Under the pieces are notes generated by a model that made no database searches, was not told the origin of the DNA, and worked only from the letters and a program-made list of their open reading frames with translations. A stretch of DNA of 64,000 nucleotides from Vogesella fluminis (GTDB lineage: Bacteria; Pseudomonadota; Gammaproteobacteria; Burkholderiales; Chromobacteriaceae). This document shows positions 56,634-64,000 of this stretch, piece after piece (within the stretch, counting starts at the first letter, position 1; each line of letters opens with the position of its first letter). The stretch covers positions 1 to 64,000 of the forward strand of contig NZ_BMYP01000004.1 in the NCBI RefSeq assembly GCF_014652335.1. The letters are read 5' to 3'. Both the position numbers and the translations under genes were made by a program.

Positions 56634-57644
56634 TTATAGCAGCGGCCACTGCATGTCGCCGCGGAAGGTCTGCGACACGCCGCGTTGCGGGGTTTCCATC
56701 AGGTCGATGCGGGACAGCTCCGGCACCAGCAGCTTCAACTCGCCGTGTACCCATTCGGCAATGCTGGCAGCGTCGGCGGCACGGATGCCGGGCAGCCTGT
56801 CCAGCGGGTTGTGATCCAGCTGGCGATAGATGGGCTTGAAGCGATCCTTGACATCGCCGAAGTCCAGCACCCAGCCCATCACCCGGTCCACGCTGCCCTG
56901 CAGCAGCAGGCGGATCAGGTAGCTGTGGCCGGTGTAGTTGCCGGCGGCGTCGAACGGCACCGCGCTCTCGAAGTGCTGTTCCTTCCAGATGCGGAACGTT
57001 TCGCCATCGAACTGGCTGCCGGCAGTGTGCGTTTCGCGCACTTCCACCCAGGCCAGACCGGCAAGGTTGGCCGCAAGCTCGCGGTACAGCCATGCTGCCA
57101 TCACTTCGCTGGTCGGGTTGTCGAGGCCCGCGATTGCGTTCAGGTATTTGTGGTTCAGCCGTGCGAACAGCGGCGGCCACGCTTTGAACAGGATGTCGTC
57201 GAGGCTGTTCTGGCCGGCGTCGGCGACGATGCGCACGCCGAAGCCGTGGCCGTGCAGGCGGCCGCACTTGTGGCCGGGGCCGACGTGCGGCAGCTGGTGC
57301 GCGGCCTCGAAGCGGGTGTCGGCATAAACGTATTCATTGCCGTCTTCATCCAGCAGCACGCCGCGATCGGCGGCGCTGGCCAGCTGCAGGCTGACCGGCT
57401 GGCCGCACTGCGAAGCGAGGTAGCGTGCGATCGACAGGTCGCTGCCGTCGGCCAGCGTGGCATTGACGTGGGCGTAGTGGAACGGTGCCACCGCGGCGGC
57501 CAGCTCGGCATGCAGTGCCGCCTCGCTGCCGGGGTGAGCGTCGGCGCGCACCAGCACGCGGAAGCTGTGGCCGTGCTCGCCGATACCGGCGAGGTGACGC
57601 GCCGCCTCGAAGCTGGCACCGGCCAGGATATGGCTGCTGTTCAT
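56634..57644 (-). CDS. queD: three-domain QueD-like 6-carboxytetrahydropterin synthase
   Basis: 336 residues made of three successive QueD/PTPS-like segments, each with a FEAA-like strand and a GH block: FEAARHL with EHGHSF (about 8-30), FEAAHQLPHVGPGHKCGRLHGHGF (about 110-135), and FESAVPF with YTGHSYL (about 220-245). Only the middle one has the catalytic Cys and all zinc His, and it continues with NHKYLN, NPTSEVMAAW and VRETHTAGSQF. The outer two look degenerate and may be structural. Normal QueD is about 120 residues. Between queC and queE, so queuosine synthesis is the expected role. Motif copy at 57063. Confidence 0.85.
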   Translation of the reverse strand: MNSSHILAGASFEAARHLAGIGEHGHSFRVLVRADAHPGSEAALHAELAAAVAPFHYAHVNATLADGSDLSIARYLASQCGQPVSLQLASAADRGVLLDEDGNEYVYADTRFEAAHQLPHVGPGHKCGRLHGHGFGVRIVADAGQNSLDDILFKAWPPLFARLNHKYLNAIAGLDNPTSEVMAAWLYRELAANLAGLAWVEVRETHTAGSQFDGETFRIWKEQHFESAVPFDAAGNYTGHSYLIRLLLQGSVDRVMGWVLDFGDVKDRFKPIYRQLDHNPLDRLPGIRAADAASIAEWVHGELKLLVPELSRIDLMETPQRGVSQTFRGDMQWPLL

Positions 57645-57645
57645 G

Positions 57646-58338
57646 TCAGTGTCCCCCGCTGCGCACGACGAGCGGGTCGGCGACGCCGGCTTCGGCAAAG
57701 CCCCTGGCGCGCAGCTCGCAGGCGGCGCAGTGGCCGCAGGGCGGCACTTCGCCGTTGTAGCAGGTGTGGCTCCAGGCCAGCGCGTCCATGGCGCCGACCT
57801 GCTGCGCCAGCTGCACCGTTTCCGCCTTGCTCATGAACATCAGCGGCGTGTGCAGGGTGACGCGGCTGTCCATACCCAGGCGCAGCGCCAGCTCCAGCGC
57901 CTTCAGCGTGTTCTCGCGGCAGTCCGGGTAGCCGGAGTAGTCGGTCTGCGCCACGCCGGTGACCACGTGTTCGATGCCGCGGGTGTAGGCGAGGGCGGCG
58001 GCGAAGCTGAGGAAGATCAGGTTGCGGCCGGGCACGAAGGTGTTGGGCAGCGTGGTGTCGGCGTCGTCGCGGGCGCCCTGTTCCGGGGTGATGGCATCGT
58101 CGGTCAGCGCGTTGCCACCGATGGCGGCGAAGGTGTCGATCGGCAGCAGGGTCTGGCGCACGCCGGCCATGGCAGCCACTTTGCGGGCGGAGTCCAGCTC
58201 GATGCGGTGGCGCTGGCCGTAGTCGAAGGTCACGGCCTCGACGTTGGCCGCACCGAATTCGCGCAGCGCCCAAAACAGGCAGGTGGTGGAGTCCTGGCCG
58301 CCCGAGAGGACGACCAGGGCTTTGGAGGTCTTGTTCAT
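57646..58338 (-). CDS. queC: 7-cyano-7-deazaguanine synthase
   Basis: Converts 7-carboxy-7-deazaguanine to preQ0 using ATP and ammonia. The 230-residue protein has the PP-loop SGGQDSTT and a C-terminal zinc site with [15 protein letters not shown]. It starts the queC-queD-queE unit. [11 protein letters not shown] was taken as start; a longer frame has no ribosome site. Confidence 0.95.
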   Translation of the reverse strand: MNKTSKALVVLSGGQDSTTCLFWALREFGAANVEAVTFDYGQRHRIELDSARKVAAMAGVRQTLLPIDTFAAIGGNALTDDAITPEQGARDDADTTLPNTFVPGRNLIFLSFAAALAYTRGIEHVVTGVAQTDYSGYPDCRENTLKALELALRLGMDSRVTLHTPLMFMSKAETVQLAQQVGAMDALAWSHTCYNGEVPPCGHCAACELRARGFAEAGVADPLVVRSGGH

Positions 58339-58486
58339 GATTCCGTCGAGAAACAGTCGAGGTGAATTAGGGATGGCACACACGGGATCGGTCTCTCCCG
58401 GCATGGTTAACCCGTCATCTTAACTCACTATAAGCTGTTTTTGCGCAGCATTTTGCCAGGCGGCCGCGGCTGGTGCCTGGTGCCGT

Positions 58487-58500
58487 AAGGTTGGCCGCAA
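58487..58500 (+). repeat. full copy of the motif
   Basis: AAGGTTGGCCGCAA in the intergenic region upstream of queC, next to the yceI terminator. Confidence 0.9.
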
Positions 58501-58506
58501 CAAAAA

Positions 58507-58528
58507 AGCCGCCAGCAGGCTGGTGACT
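58507..58528 (-). terminator. terminator of the yceI unit
   Basis: AGCCGCCAGC pairs imperfectly with GCTGGTGACT and ends leftward in six T's. Confidence 0.65.
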
Positions 58529-58562
58529 TTGTCGACTCCCTTGCGCTTTGGCGCGGGCCGGC

Positions 58563-59132
58563 TTAATCGGCCTTGCCCGCTTCCAGCGCGATGCTCAGCT
58601 TCACTTCATCGCTGACGGCCGGGATGAAGGCCTTCATGCCGAACTCGCTGCGTTTGATGGTGGCTACCGCATTGGCGCCCCAGCTGTCCTTGCCGGTCAT
58701 CGGGTGCTTGGCCTTGTTGACGTTGACCAGTTGCAGGGTGACCGGCCTGGTCACGCCCAGCAGGGTCAGCTTGCCTTCTACCGCGGCCGGCTTGTTGCCC
58801 TTGAACAGCACCTTGTCCGACTTGTAGGTCAGCGTCGGGAACTGCTCGACGTTGAAGAAATCGGCGCTCTTCAGGTGCTTGTCGCGATCGGCGAGGAAGG
58901 TCTGCAGCGAGGCGGCGTCGATGCTGATGTCGACGTTGCCGCTCTTGGCCGCTTCGTCCACGCTCAGCTTGCCACTGATCTTGGTGAACACGCCGCTCTG
59001 GCTGGACAGGCCGAGGTGGCCGACTTCGTAGGCGGCGTAAGTGTGGCCCGGGTCGATGGTGTAGCTGACCGGGGCGGCAAAGGCCAGACCGGCAGAAGCA
59101 ATAAGGGTCGCAAACAGGGTGGTACGGATCAT
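58563..59132 (-). CDS. YceI-family periplasmic protein (first of two)
   Basis: 189-residue YceI domain protein with a signal peptide of about 20 residues. YceI proteins are lipocalin-like barrels that bind isoprenoid quinones or similar lipids. Typical blocks seen: YTIDPGHTYAAYEVGHLGLS, KSADFFNVEQFPTLTYKS and GKLTLLGVTRPVTL. It lies last in the marR-cybB-yceI-yceI unit. Confidence 0.9.
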   Translation of the reverse strand: MIRTTLFATLIASAGLAFAAPVSYTIDPGHTYAAYEVGHLGLSSQSGVFTKISGKLSVDEAAKSGNVDISIDAASLQTFLADRDKHLKSADFFNVEQFPTLTYKSDKVLFKGNKPAAVEGKLTLLGVTRPVTLQLVNVNKAKHPMTGKDSWGANAVATIKRSEFGMKAFIPAVSDEVKLSIALEAGKAD

Positions 59133-59152
59133 GGTTATCACTCCGGGGTGGA

Positions 59153-59695
59153 TCAAGGGTTGGCTACGACAAGACGGAAACGCAGGTCGACAGTGTCGGC
59201 AACGGTGCCGGTGTCGCTCCAGCTGCCTTCACCGATCCTGAAGGCGAGCCGGGAAATCGGCAGGGAGCCGTCGATGCTGACGGCCTTGCCTTGGGCTGTG
59301 GCGGTGAATGGTGCGCTCAGCTCGCGGGTGATGCCTTTCAGCGTCAGCTTGCCGCTGACCTGGTAACGGTTGCCGCCCAGCGGCTTGATGCTGCTGGATA
59401 CGAAACGGGCCTGGGCGAACTGGGCGGTGTTGAACCAGTCCTTCTTGCGGGCTTCGGCGTTGGCGTCGGCGGTGGGCAGGCTGATGCTGTTCATGTCGAT
59501 GCTGATGTCGGCGCTGCCTTGCTCGGCCTTGGCCGGGTCGAAGCTGACCTTGGCGGCGAATTTCTTGAAGCTGCCGGATACCGGCACGCCCATCTGTTTC
59601 ATGGTGAACACGAGCTGGCTTTTGCCAAGGTCGACATTCTGGGCAAACACCGGGCTGGCCAGCAGCAGGCCGGCGGAAATCAACAGGGCTTTCAT
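59153..59695 (-). CDS. YceI-family periplasmic protein (second, divergent)
   Basis: 180-residue paralogue of its neighbour with a signal peptide ending VFA. It is less conserved at the N-terminus (GKSQLVFTMKQMGVPVSGSF) but keeps the DWFNTAQFAQARF and GKLTLKGITRELSAPF blocks. The two arose from a duplication in the family and lie 20 bases apart. Confidence 0.88.
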   Translation of the reverse strand: MKALLISAGLLLASPVFAQNVDLGKSQLVFTMKQMGVPVSGSFKKFAAKVSFDPAKAEQGSADISIDMNSISLPTADANAEARKKDWFNTAQFAQARFVSSSIKPLGGNRYQVSGKLTLKGITRELSAPFTATAQGKAVSIDGSLPISRLAFRIGEGSWSDTGTVADTVDLRFRLVVANP

Positions 59696-59716
59696 CGGGG
59701 GCTTTCGTCCTTCGGG

Positions 59717-60253
59717 TTAACGACGCAGGCTCATGCGTTGCAGCAGACCGTCGCGGTCAATAAAGTGGTGTTTCAGTGCCGCCAGCACGTGAAGGATCAC
59801 GGTGATCAGCAGCAGCCGGTTGAGCAGCTCGTGCACTTCGCCCAGCTGTTCCGCGAGCGCAGGGTTGGCCGCAATCAGGTCCGGCAGCGGCAGCACGCCG
59901 AACAGCACCACCGGGAAACCGTAGGCCGAGCTCATCAGCCAGCCGGACAGCGGCACCGCCAGCATCAGCACGTACAGCGCCAGGTGGGCAGCGTGGGCGG
60001 CCAGCCTGGCCAGTGGCGACATGGTGGCCGGCAGCGGCGGCGCACCCTTGAGCAGGCGCAGCACGATGCGCAGCACGACCAGCAGCAGCACCAGCATGCC
60101 GCCCCACTTGTGGTAGCTGATCAGCTGGAACTTGGCCGGTGACAGCGGCAGGCCGGCCACGTACTTGCCGAAGGCAAAGGTCAGCACGATCAGCAGGCCG
60201 ATCACCGCGTGAAGCAGGATCTGGCTAGGGTGGTAACGTTGCTTCATGTTCAT
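59717..60253 (-). CDS. cybB: cytochrome b561
   Basis: 178-residue four-helix diheme cytochrome of the CybB family. Candidate heme His residues lie in HPSQILLHAVIG, SYHKWGG and in the fourth helix (LLLITVILHVLAALKHHF). It is a quinol-linked electron carrier, fitting the YceI proteins that follow on the same strand. Motif copy at 59861-59874 is read as AAN. Confidence 0.9.
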   Translation of the reverse strand: MNMKQRYHPSQILLHAVIGLLIVLTFAFGKYVAGLPLSPAKFQLISYHKWGGMLVLLLVVLRIVLRLLKGAPPLPATMSPLARLAAHAAHLALYVLMLAVPLSGWLMSSAYGFPVVLFGVLPLPDLIAANPALAEQLGEVHELLNRLLLITVILHVLAALKHHFIDRDGLLQRMSLRR

Positions 60254-60715
60254 TCAGGACTCCAGTTTTGCCGTAATGGCCAAACGCAGGCCGGCCAGCG
60301 TGGCCGTGATCTGCTTCAGTTCTTCTTCACTCATCGCATCGAATGCGCCATCGCAGTGGCCGGTGACGTCCGGGAAGGTGGCACGGAACACGCTGTCACC
60401 CTCGGCGGTCAGCGCCACGAACAGGCTGCGCCGGTCATTGGCATCGACACGGCGGCTGATCAGCCCCTTGTCCAGCAGCCGGTCCAGCACACCGGTCAGC
60501 GTGCCCTTGGTGATCAGGGTGCGGCTGGAGAGTTCCTTGCAGCTCATGCCCGGGGTGTTGCCCAGCGTCGCAATCACGTCGAATTGCGGCGGTGTCAGGC
60601 CGTGGCTGCGGATGCGGCTGCTGCTCAGCTGCTCGAACGCCTGGTAGGTGCGTACCAGTTCGCGTACCAGCGCCATCGAACGGGTCACACTGCGCTGTTG
60701 CATGGAAGTGGTCAT
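60254..60715 (-). CDS. MarR-family regulator
   Basis: 153-residue winged-helix regulator with LTPPQFDVIATLG, the recognition region RTLITKGTLTGVLDRLLDKGLI and the wing DANDRRSLFVALT. It heads the cybB-yceI unit with no gap and probably controls it. The signal sensed is unknown. Start taken at MTTSMQQRS. Confidence 0.88.
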   Translation of the reverse strand: MTTSMQQRSVTRSMALVRELVRTYQAFEQLSSSRIRSHGLTPPQFDVIATLGNTPGMSCKELSSRTLITKGTLTGVLDRLLDKGLISRRVDANDRRSLFVALTAEGDSVFRATFPDVTGHCDGAFDAMSEEELKQITATLAGLRLAITAKLES

Positions 60716-60819
60716 CGCGGATTTGGTTCTCGTCAGGATAGTTTTAGTTAGTACAAAATAAAACACAGCATTTCTGAGTATCTATTCAGAAAAACTGAAT
60801 GAGTGAGCAGGGCGGGGCG

Positions 60820-60841
60820 TTGCGGCCAACCTTGGCCGCAA
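60820..60841. repeat. 22-base near-palindrome of two fused motif copies
   Basis: TTGCGGCCAACCTT is continued by GGCCGCAA, giving two overlapping copies head to head. It lies 12 bases past the argR stop and can form a hairpin there. Confidence 0.88.
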
Positions 60842-60852
60842 CGGGGTGGGGC

Positions 60853-61827
60853 TTAGCCCTGGGTGCGCTGTGCGCGTTCTTCGCGCGGCGTGATGTTGAA
60901 GTGGCTGCGGTAGGTGCTGGAGAAGTGCGGGCCGCTGGAGAAGCCGCAGGCGAGGCCGATCTGCACGATGGACTTGCTGGTCTGCTGCAGGAGCTGGCGC
61001 GCGCGATTCAGGCGCAGCTCCAGATAGTACTTGGACGGCACGGTGCCGAGGTACTGTTTGAACAGCCGCTCCAGCTGGCGCCGCGACACGCCGACGTAGT
61101 AGGCGATGTCATCGGTGGTCAGCGGTTCCTCGATATTGGCCTCCATCAGGCTCACCGCCTCGGTCAGCTTCGGCTGGCTGCCGCCGATGCGGGTGGCCAG
61201 CGGGACGCGCTGCCGTTCGCTGCCTGGGCGCAGCCGTTCCATGCTGAATACTTCCGACAGCTGCGCGGCGAATTCCTGGCCAAGGTTGGCCGCAACCAGC
61301 GCCATCATGAAGTCGAAGGTGGCGGCGCCGCCGGTGCTGGTCAGGCGGTTGCCGTCGATCTCGTACAGGTTGGACGATACGATCACGTCGGGGAATTCGT
61401 CCGACAGGCGGCTGATTTCCTGCCAGTGGATGGTGGCGCGGTGGCCGGCCAGCAGCCCGGCACGCGCCAGCCAGTAGCTGCCGCAGTTGATGCCGGCGAG
61501 CATGGTGTGTTCGCCAAGCTGGCTGCCGATCACGCGCGCCAGCTCGTCGGCGGCGATGTCGATGCCGACTTCATCGGCCAGCACCACCAGCACGTCCAGC
61601 TTGGGCGCGTGGGCCAGCGGCAGGTCCACCGCCAGGCGCAGGCCGTTGCTGAGCGTGACCGGCAGGCCGTCCAGCGACAGCGGCAGGAACTCGTAGCACT
61701 TTTTTTCCGCCAGCTGGTTGGCGCGGGTCAGTACCTCGGTGGCGATGGCAAAATCGGCCATCGACGCGTTGGGCAGCAGCAGGAAGCCGTAGCGGACGGG
61801 TTTGGTGCCGGAAGTTACGTTGACCAT
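60853..61827 (-). CDS. argR: AraC-family arginine regulator
   Basis: About 324 residues: an N-terminal class-I glutamine amidotransferase-like domain (GINCGSYWLARAGLLAGHRATIHW) and a C-terminal AraC DNA-binding domain (PRE ending). This architecture and the genes upstream, aotP and aotO, match the Pseudomonas aotJQMOP-argR operon, in which ArgR controls arginine uptake and catabolism. It is unrelated to the E. coli ArgR. ATG 61827 or 61857 may be the start. Motif copy at 61282-61295 is read as AANL. Confidence 0.85.
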   Translation of the reverse strand: MVNVTSGTKPVRYGFLLLPNASMADFAIATEVLTRANQLAEKKCYEFLPLSLDGLPVTLSNGLRLAVDLPLAHAPKLDVLVVLADEVGIDIAADELARVIGSQLGEHTMLAGINCGSYWLARAGLLAGHRATIHWQEISRLSDEFPDVIVSSNLYEIDGNRLTSTGGAATFDFMMALVAANLGQEFAAQLSEVFSMERLRPGSERQRVPLATRIGGSQPKLTEAVSLMEANIEEPLTTDDIAYYVGVSRRQLERLFKQYLGTVPSKYYLELRLNRARQLLQQTSKSIVQIGLACGFSSGPHFSSTYRSHFNITPREERAQRTQG

Positions 61828-61909
61828 GTTCAGCAATCTGGAATAAGAAGGCGCCATGCCGAGTTTATCGTCAGCATGGCGCTTGCTTGTCAAGCGGCGA
61901 TTGTACGGC

Positions 61910-62725
61910 TTATTTCAGGCTGCCGGACAGGAATTGTGCCAGACGTTCGCTTTTCGGCTTGGCCAGCACCTCCTTCGGATGGCCCTGTTCTTCGATGCGG
62001 CCCTGGTGCAGGAAGATGACATGGTTGGACACCTCGCGGGCGAAGCCCATCTCGTGGGTCACCACCACCATGGTGCGGCCTTCGCGCGCCAGGTCCTGCA
62101 TCACGCGCAGCACTTCGCCAACCAGTTCCGGGTCCAGCGCCGAGGTCGGCTCGTCGAACAGCATCACTTCCGGCTCCATCGCCAGCGCGCGGGCGATCGC
62201 CACGCGCTGCTGCTGGCCGCCGGACATGTGCGACGGGTACTTGTCTTCCACGCCCTTGAGGCCGACCTTTTCCAGGTACTTGCGGGCACGGGCGATGGCT
62301 TCATCCTTGGGCACGCCCAGTACGTGGATCGGCGCCTCGATGATGTTTTCCAGCACCGTCATGTGCGCCCACAGGTTGAAGTGCTGGAACACCATCGCCA
62401 GCTTGGTGCGCAGGCGCGCCAGCTGTTTCGGGTCTTCCGCCTTCAGCGCACCGTTGCGCTTGTCGGTGACCAGCTTCAGCGTTTCGCCGGTGACGGCGAT
62501 GGTGCCGCTGTGCGGCTGTTCCAGCAGGTTGATGCAACGCAGGAAGGTACTCTTGCCGGAGCCGGAAGAGCCGATGATGCTGATCACGTCGCCGGCACGG
62601 GCGGTGAGCGAGACGCCCTTGAGCACCTCGTGGCTGCCGTAGCTCTTGTGTAGGTCGATGACGTTCAGTTTGGTGTTGCCATCAGCGGCGGCGCCGACGG
62701 CGAGATCGTGTTCTAGCGGTTTCAT
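61910..62725 (-). CDS. aotP: arginine/ornithine ABC transporter ATPase
   Basis: 271-residue amino-acid-type ABC ATPase with Walker [10 protein letters not shown], signature MSGGQQQR, Walker [15 protein letters not shown] and the VVVTHEM switch. The longer N-terminus (about 20 residues) is also seen in AotP. It overlaps aotO by four bases. Confidence 0.93.
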   Translation of the reverse strand: MKPLEHDLAVGAAADGNTKLNVIDLHKSYGSHEVLKGVSLTARAGDVISIIGSSGSGKSTFLRCINLLEQPHSGTIAVTGETLKLVTDKRNGALKAEDPKQLARLRTKLAMVFQHFNLWAHMTVLENIIEAPIHVLGVPKDEAIARARKYLEKVGLKGVEDKYPSHMSGGQQQRVAIARALAMEPEVMLFDEPTSALDPELVGEVLRVMQDLAREGRTMVVVTHEMGFAREVSNHVIFLHQGRIEEQGHPKEVLAKPKSERLAQFLSGSLK

Positions 62726-63849
62726 GCTGATAGCAACTTTCCGGTTTTAAAGGATTCAGGGGTGGCCACCTTGGCCAGCCACTGGCCGGTAATGGCGTAG
62801 TGGCGGCTTTCGGTGGCGTAGAGCATGCCGGGACGGCTGGCGCGCAAGGTGGTGACGCGGTCGTTGACCGGGTCGATGATATCGGCGATGGTATCGCCGG
62901 CGGCCACGATGGTGCCGGACTGCAAGTGGTAGTGCACCACGCCGGGATGCGGCGCCAGCAGGCTGTCGGAGCCGGCCAGCGGCGTTGCCGGGTAGCGCAG
63001 CTCCGGCAGCGCCGGGGCGGTGCCGGCAATCACGCCGCGGTGCTGCAGGAAGGCGATGATGGCGTCGGCATCCTGTGCCGCCAGCGCGTGGCTGACGTCG
63101 GCCTGGCCGCGCAGCTCGATGGTGACGGCGAGGCAGGCCATGTCGATGGCGGCGTCAAGGTTGGCCGCAGTCGCCATGTCGCGCAGTTGCCACCACAGCT
63201 GGCTGCAGGCCTCGTCGAACGGGTTGTCGCCGGATTCCTCGGCCAGCAGCGTGGCGGCGGCACCGATATAGCGTGCCAGCGGTTCGCACTGTTCCCACAG
63301 CGGCGTGCCGGTGTACAGGTGCATCGCCGCGGCGCAGTCGCAGTGCAGGTCCAGCACCACGTCGGCGTCACAAGCCAGCGCCATCAGTGTCTTGCGCTGC
63401 GCGGCCAGCTCGCTCGCAGGCGCAATGGCGGCGACCTTGCTGCGTAGCCGCTCGCGGATCAGGCGGGTGTTGGCGCGGGCGTCCTGGCCCAGTTCCGCTT
63501 TCAGCTCGTGAAAAATGTCGGCGGCAAAGGCCGGGTAGTGGCGGTTGAAGTTCTGGCCGCTGGCCAGCTCGAAGCGGCCCAGCATCACGCTGTTCAGGTT
63601 CTGGTCGAGGCCGATCGGGTTGGCGACCGGCACCAGCACCACTTCGCCCTGCAGGTGGCCTTCGGCCTCCAGTGCGGCCAACCTTTGTTTCAGCTGCCAG
63701 GCGGTGAGCATGCCCGGCAGTTCGTCGGCGTGCAGGCTAGCCTGGATGTAGACCTTCTCGCCCTGTCCGGCGCGGCCAAAGTGAAAACTGCTGATCTGGC
63801 GCGCAGTGTTCAGGCTGATGGGCGGCAGCGGATGATCGATTCTGTGCAT
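62722..63849 (-). CDS. aotO: AotO-like zinc carboxypeptidase/desuccinylase family protein
   Basis: 375-residue protein of the succinylglutamate desuccinylase/aspartoacylase group. Zinc-site pattern SLHADELPG (HxxE) and LDLHCD with a third His are present. Its role in arginine transport operons is not known in Pseudomonas; it may hydrolyse an N-acyl amino acid. AAGGAG precedes the ATG. Motif copies at 63157 and 63673 are read as AANL and RLAA. Confidence 0.85.
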   Translation of the reverse strand: MHRIDHPLPPISLNTARQISSFHFGRAGQGEKVYIQASLHADELPGMLTAWQLKQRLAALEAEGHLQGEVVLVPVANPIGLDQNLNSVMLGRFELASGQNFNRHYPAFAADIFHELKAELGQDARANTRLIRERLRSKVAAIAPASELAAQRKTLMALACDADVVLDLHCDCAAAMHLYTGTPLWEQCEPLARYIGAAATLLAEESGDNPFDEACSQLWWQLRDMATAANLDAAIDMACLAVTIELRGQADVSHALAAQDADAIIAFLQHRGVIAGTAPALPELRYPATPLAGSDSLLAPHPGVVHYHLQSGTIVAAGDTIADIIDPVNDRVTTLRASRPGMLYATESRHYAITGQWLAKVATPESFKTGKLLSA

Positions 63850-63858
63850 GACGACTCC

Positions 63859-64000
63859 TTAGTGCTTGCGCGGCGCCAGGTAGGCCAGCCAGCGCTGTTC
63901 GGCCTTCTTGAACAGCCAGACCAGGGCAAAGGTCATCACCAGATAGATGCCGGCCACGGTCAGGAACGGCTCGAACGGCATGTAGGTATCACTGAACACG
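63859..64000 (-). CDS. aotM: amino acid ABC transporter permease, C-terminal part
   Basis: The last 46 codons of a permease run off the right edge: a final membrane helix (FLTVAGIYLVMTFALVWLF) and a basic tail ending APRKH. The pattern is that of HisM/AotM-type permeases and the place directly before aotO agrees. The 5' end is outside the window. Confidence 0.8.
   Translation of the reverse strand, partial: VFSDTYMPFEPFLTVAGIYLVMTFALVWLFKKAEQRWLAYLAPRKH

Noticed and set aside
58339-58486. preQ1 riboswitch before queC
   Set aside because: The hairpin near GGGAGAGACC lacks the A-rich pseudoknot tail expected of a preQ1 class I element.
127-63685. The abundant motif as Chi, KOPS or a mobile REP element
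   Set aside because: Chi and KOPS show strong strand bias, which is absent here. REP elements avoid gene interiors, while many copies lie inside conserved genes in different frames. Not excluded without whole-genome data.
1-64000. Canonical Neisseria uptake sequence (GCCGTCTGAA)
   Set aside because: I did not notice repeated copies of it; the recurrent motif is a different sequence without that core.

Overview
The window comes from a GC-rich (roughly 65%) betaproteobacterium. The gene set fits the order Neisseriales, Chromobacteriaceae-like: a phenylalanine hydroxylase very like the Chromobacterium enzyme, oxyR directly behind minCDE, a ccoNOQP cytochrome cbb3 operon, a phasin gene and an aot-type arginine operon. 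This placement is inferred from gene content; no rRNA is present. No phage, insertion sequence, tRNA or CRISPR array was seen.

Layout. 0-4.2 kb: phosphatidylserine synthase and a putrescine pair (binding protein plus gamma-glutamylputrescine synthetase). 4.5-9 kb: rppH, a yjdF-like membrane protein, parE and a PPi-type phosphofructokinase. 9-12.3 kb: divergent metE/metR. 12.4-16.1 kb: a P-type cation ATPase divergent from a universal stress protein. 16.2-21.1 kb: nitrogen control (ntrC, ntrB, glnA), with a sigma-54 promoter and two NtrC sites before glnA. 21.3-26.5 kb: rhodanese, aroE, mtgA, mgtE, prmC and a PAP2 phosphatase. 26.5-32 kb: a SlyD-like isomerase, a small lipoprotein, bamC-dapA and ybiT. 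32-36.7 kb: a FabG-like reductase, oxyR-minEDC and phaP. The reductase and phaP share TTGC/GCAA dyads that suggest one PHA-responsive repressor. 36.7-39 kb: an AT-rich island with a strong orphan terminator and a secreted tandem-repeat peptide gene, followed by an FMN-dependent 2-hydroxy-acid oxidase. 39-44.8 kb: ybaY, fixH, ccoG and ccoNOQP. 45-50.7 kb: two metallopeptidases and an EamA transporter. 50.7-54.3 kb: an arsenic operon arsR-arsC-phosphatase-arsD-arsA with no efflux pump in view. 54.4-58.3 kb: lrp/phhA, then queE, a three-domain QueD-like protein and queC. 58.5-60.7 kb: a marR-cybB-yceI-yceI unit. 60.8-64 kb: argR, aotP, aotO and the end of an aotM-like permease.

The strongest signal not explained by the genes is a short motif, AAGGTTGGCCGCAA. 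It recurs throughout the window on both strands: 26 exact copies of its 12-base core counted by eye, plus about 15 near copies. Copies lie inside genes in several reading frames and, as head-to-head pairs, at gene ends where they form terminator-like hairpins. This is how DNA uptake sequences are distributed in Neisseria and Pasteurellaceae, but the motif lacks the CTG-containing Neisseria core. The second unusual item is the secreted peptide at 37384-37710, which is six near-identical 12-residue units behind a signal peptide.
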